A stretch of DNA of 64,000 nucleotides from Paragordius varius (taxonomy: Eukaryota; Nematomorpha): positions 3,658,001-3,722,000 of the forward strand of contig OZ176058.1 in the NCBI GenBank assembly GCA_964247055.1, in the 5' to 3' direction. The notes beneath the pieces were generated by a model that saw only the letters and a program-made list of their open reading frames with translations, made no database searches and had not been told where the DNA came from. Position numbers and translations under genes: made by a program. This document shows, in pieces, positions 61,701-64,000 of the stretch. Numbering within the stretch: the stretch's first letter is position 1; each line of letters opens with the position of its first letter.

Positions 61701-63059
61701 ATGGAGAAACGGAAAAGTATAAAGCAAGAACCGATGATTACGTTAAACACCGGCGATAGCAAACAATCTCAAAGCACTAAAAAATTATTGAATTTGTCGT
61801 CACGACCTAAAAGCGTTAGAAAGAAGGTTCATGAACTAGAACCCCCTAAAACTACCGAACCTCAAAATTTAACACCCTTATCTAATTCTAACAGTTCTAC
61901 AGCTAATAAGGCTAGAATGATTAAAGCCAATTTTGAAGCCCTTAACAAGGTTCCTGAATATTTTTCTTCCTATTATTTTTTTGAAGGAGGGCCCTTAATG
62001 CAAGAATTGGAGCATCAAGAGACACTCAACACCAAATCAGGAATCTCTCCAAAAACAAATAACAAAGAAGAAACGGCCGAATATTATTTCTTTGATGATA
62101 ACCCAAACTTGAAAGAGTTAAATCGAAAAAAGGATATTACCAAAACGCAATCCAGTCTTAGTAAATCTAAAAAAGAAACGGGTGACCTTGACACTATCAC
62201 AAATGTGAAAGAATCCGAAAACAAAGCTATTTCCATGGGTTGGGATAAAATAACATCTTTTACCGAATATCAAAAGCAGCGGGGAGACATACTTGGATTA
62301 AATAGTTTTTCACCCAAATATTCTGCGGCAAATAAAACTAACCATGCAGAACCACTAAAAAGTCCCATGGAAGTTCCTAAATACTTTGAGGATACATATT
62401 TGTTTGAGGGAAAAGAACCAGAATCCTATACACTTTCCACTATAAATCGTGTTAATAAAGATGACAAAAGTACAACAGACGCATTCACCGTTAATTCTAA
62501 ACCACCTGTCATCAGCCATATTAATAAGAAAAAGCATGTAAGTCTTGTAGATGATATTGAAAATAAAATGATTGCTCAAAATCAAGTAATGACCGATGAC
62601 CCCCCTAAATCTATTCCCGTCAATAATATAACTAATAATAATAAAAGAAGTAAAACACATAAAATTATACAGAGATCATTCACACATCATAATATGTTAA
62701 AAAATGGGACGAAACCAGCTCCATCCTTGAAACTTTCCAGCACAGATAACCCCTATGATGCATCTTACACTGGTAATATATTGCCTCAAACATCTCTAAG
62801 TAATGTCAGCATCACAGGAGAGAGCAGTAATATTTTTAATTTGCCGACTACTACAAATAATTTTCAAGCAATCATCACACCTATTAGCCAAAGTAATGTC
62901 TCTCCTTCGGTGGAAAATACGGAATTTGCTTTACCCCGAAAACATAAAAACTCCGCCTGGATTCTTAAACGCCTTAGTGATGGTCAAATGAATAAAGTAG
63001 GTCCTTCCATGGTTGAAGAACAATTCAATCAGCATCACAAGAGTGAAATTTTACTTTAG
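54309..63059 (+). CDS. DHHC-type palmitoyltransferase, ZDHHC1/11-like, seven exons
   Basis: Proposed exons are 54309-54530, 55351-55575, 56311-56470, 57071-57471, 58055-58541 (or ending 58502), 59768-60013 and 61219-63059 (TAG), giving about 1193 (or 1180) residues. The enzyme S-acylates cysteines of membrane proteins. Visible marks are [17 protein letters not shown] with TM1 (about residues 40-64), TM2 at the start of exon 2 followed by DPAD in place of DPG (as in ZDHHC1/11), and a Cys-rich domain from about residue 259 (CNLC, KHCRQC). Then come DHHC with catalytic Cys near 287 and [11 protein letters not shown]3 about 302-328, a long loop, TM4 in exon 6, and the TTYE motif early in exon 7. 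The loop (exon 5 and start of exon 6) holds many N-x-S/T sequons, fitting a lumenal side. The C-tail of about 600 residues is hydrophilic with repeated YYFF motifs. The family is firm. The exon 5 borders and the weak intron 4 donor (gtgcta) are inferred. Confidence 0.9.
55026..55317. mobile_element. Family A MITE in palmitoyltransferase intron 1
   Basis: TA-flanked, from CAGTAAAAACTGAAATTATA to TTCAATTTTTACTG, 292 bp. It ends 33 bases before the exon 2 acceptor. Confidence 0.88.
57645..57931. mobile_element. Family A MITE in palmitoyltransferase intron 4
   Basis: CAGTATAAATTGAAATTATA at the left and TTTCAGTTTTTAATG at the right, then TA. Arms GACGACCATAATTTT and GTATGGTCGTCTTTTG pair and share compensating changes (CGAC/GTCG) compared with other copies. 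Confidence 0.82.
58748..58777. repeat. (TA)n microsatellite
   Basis: A TA run abutting the family F foldback element. Confidence 0.9.
58778..59653. mobile_element. Family F foldback element with about 400-bp arms, intron 5
   Basis: The left half (ACTGTGTTCAAATAAC ... TGTTTTTCGTTTTTTCATTT ... TTTTGGAATCTTAC ... AAAGTATATAAACTATAAC) is found inverted in the right half, ending CACACAGTG. Outer parts match the family F ends at 1380-1566, 11590-11770 and 49700-49843. A (TA)n run (58748-58777) borders it on the left. No coding capacity. Confidence 0.8.
60030..60271. mobile_element. Family A MITE, strongly diverged, intron 6
   Basis: A left-arm trace (AAAAAGACGATTCTACTTTA) and a right arm with GTATAGGTTTCCTTTTTAAA ending TTTTAACTG before TA. 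Confidence 0.5.
60540..61148. mobile_element. Family A ends enclosing a family C palindrome, intron 6
   Basis: CAGTAAAAATCAAAATTATT at 60540 and GATAATTGAATTTTTACTG at 61148 look like the two ends of a family A copy. It has been enlarged by other DNA, including the family C palindrome at 60839-61013. Confidence 0.6.
60839..61013. mobile_element. Family C short palindromic copy, intron 6
   Basis: AAGCAAACGCAACATTTTT repeats face TTGCTTAAAAAAATGTTGCG repeats; it ends near GACGAAAAATGG. Confidence 0.7.
61630..62420 (+). other. Repeated YYFF motif region in the palmitoyltransferase tail
   Basis: Within exon 7 a short motif recurs: [15 protein letters not shown] (about 61631), [14 protein letters not shown] (about 61967), [14 protein letters not shown] (about 62081) and a weaker YLFEGKEPE (about 62396). 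Spacings are uneven and the linkers are low-complexity and polar. The pattern suggests a repeated short docking motif in a disordered cytosolic tail. The partner is unknown. Confidence 0.7.
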
Positions 63060-64000
63060 GTTTTTGCCAAAGCGGACGTGAGATCTTTTTGTGTATAATT
63101 TTTTTTAAATTTTTAAAAAACGAATGTACATACTTTAGTCATTGACGTTTTCACAAATAATAATTCTAGTCGTTGCCATATTCTCCCCATGATTGCTCAT
63201 AGAATCTATAAATGTCAATTACAATCTATTACACCATTAATAATATAAAATTTTCATTTTCATTCTATTAATAAATGTGATAAATAATCCATAGTAAAAA
63301 GTAATATTAATATATATTAATGTACTATCAAAAATTCTTAAAACGAAGCGTGCACTATATATCACAGATATTTTAAGATAAATAATTTAAAAAGTTGTGA
63401 TATTTTTATAACATAAAATTTTTTTAAAATAAAAATTCAAGGCCAAAGGGCCTAATATATCAATTTAAGCTATTTAATTTGAAAGCAAGTTTCAAAAAAC
63501 AATATTTGTTTATTTTGGTGAATAAAATAAAAAGAGTATGGGCACAATTTCTCGCGTTTTATTTTCAGTCAATTGAAAATTATTAAACCCATACAATACG
63601 GAGGCAAGTCTTACAAAACTTGATTTTTTGCCGAATTTTAAGGGAATCAACCCGTTAGTTTTGTAAAATATGCATTTATTTTTCCAAATAGCAGTAGATT
63701 TTGACAAAACAGATAATTAATTTAAAATACGGATCTCCAATAAGATGTAGCCTGTACATAAATCTTGATTATCTGCAAGTTATATACTTATTCTCAAATA
63801 CAAATAAAATTAATAAAATTTTAAAAAGGATTTATTTATAAACGGGTATCCAACACAAATGGTTTCCCGGAGAGCATTGCGAAATATATAGGTATAACCA
63901 AATATTTTATTAGATTTTAAACATAAGCCCGCAAAAAAACTAAATATTTTAACATTTCCCTAAAAGTCTTTTCAGAACATTTGTTTAGGATAATATATTT
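63060..64000. other. 3' flank of the palmitoyltransferase gene
   Basis: AATAAA-type signals occur near 63269. I see no further gene. A hAT-like end (GGGTATCCAACACAAATGG, about 63842) with a following TTTCCCGGAGAGC patch resembles the one at 29511; its partner lies outside the window or is lost. Confidence 0.6.

Noticed and set aside
62355-62660. A 101-residue minus-strand frame
   Set aside because: It is a shadow of the long + strand palmitoyltransferase exon 7.
1-64000. LTR retroelements, Polinton-like elements, tRNA or rRNA genes
   Set aside because: I looked for paired LTRs, capsid or integrase motifs and cloverleaf boxes and saw none that I could support.

Overview
The window is AT-rich animal nuclear DNA (three quarters or more A+T by eye). 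All recognisable genes are intron-split with GT-AG borders, and the rest is dominated by short palindromic transposons and their debris. Long introns, TA-flanked MITEs, an ELOVL-type elongase and a ZDHHC1/11-type palmitoyltransferase point to an invertebrate metazoan; I cannot place it further. All genes found lie on the + strand.

Region 1 (1 to about 19860): two tandem copies of a roughly 10-kb unit, each with a small three-exon gene that resembles profilin (2033-3291 and 12236-13472). The copies differ by several later insertions and losses. Two of these give clear filled-site/empty-site pairs: an 854-bp palindromic element at 15414-16267 and a 1006-bp inverted-repeat element at 17273-18278. 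About 2.9 kb is present only in the first unit (about 5936-8870) and contains a GC-richer, coding-like island of unknown origin.

Region 2 (about 19860-24520): gene-free, with decayed dispersed repeats.

Region 3 (24525-42929): one complete very-long-chain fatty acid elongase gene, seven exons and 328 residues by my splicing, with phases matching at every junction. Its introns are the most unusual part of the window. Intron 2 holds four downstream copies of the 3' half of exon 2, two of them still open. Intron 4 is a tandem duplication that carried a decayed copy of the start of exon 5. Intron 5 holds a 187-bp tandem array and a satellite of about 240 bp made of whole palindromic transposon units. 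Introns 2 and 6 hold 21-bp minisatellites that grew out of the inverted repeats of another transposon family.

Region 4 (42930-54308): intergenic, packed with about 17 copies of one TA-flanked palindromic MITE (family A) plus a decayed LINE tail on the minus strand (47760-48230).

Region 5 (54309-63059): a palmitoyltransferase gene of the ZDHHC1/11 type, about 1180-1190 residues, with an unusually long, sequon-rich loop predicted to be lumenal and a long C-terminal tail carrying a repeated YYFF-type motif. 63060-64000 holds 3' flank and a hAT-like end.

Repeat families used below. A: ends CAGTAAAAATTGAAAT, TA-flanked, about 250-290 bp. B: ends TACCATTTACAG, with 21-bp GGGTGAATTTGAATTG repeats in its arms, TA-flanked. 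C: ends TACCATTTTTCA, with about 21-bp GTTGCGTTTGCTTGAAA repeats in its arms, TA-flanked. D: ends CAGTATGAGTAAG, about 185 bp. F: foldback with ends near CACTGTGTGC. G: dispersed repeat with a GGCGACGAAAAAGTTTGAG core. hAT-like: ends CAGGAATGTCCAAC with 8-bp duplications.
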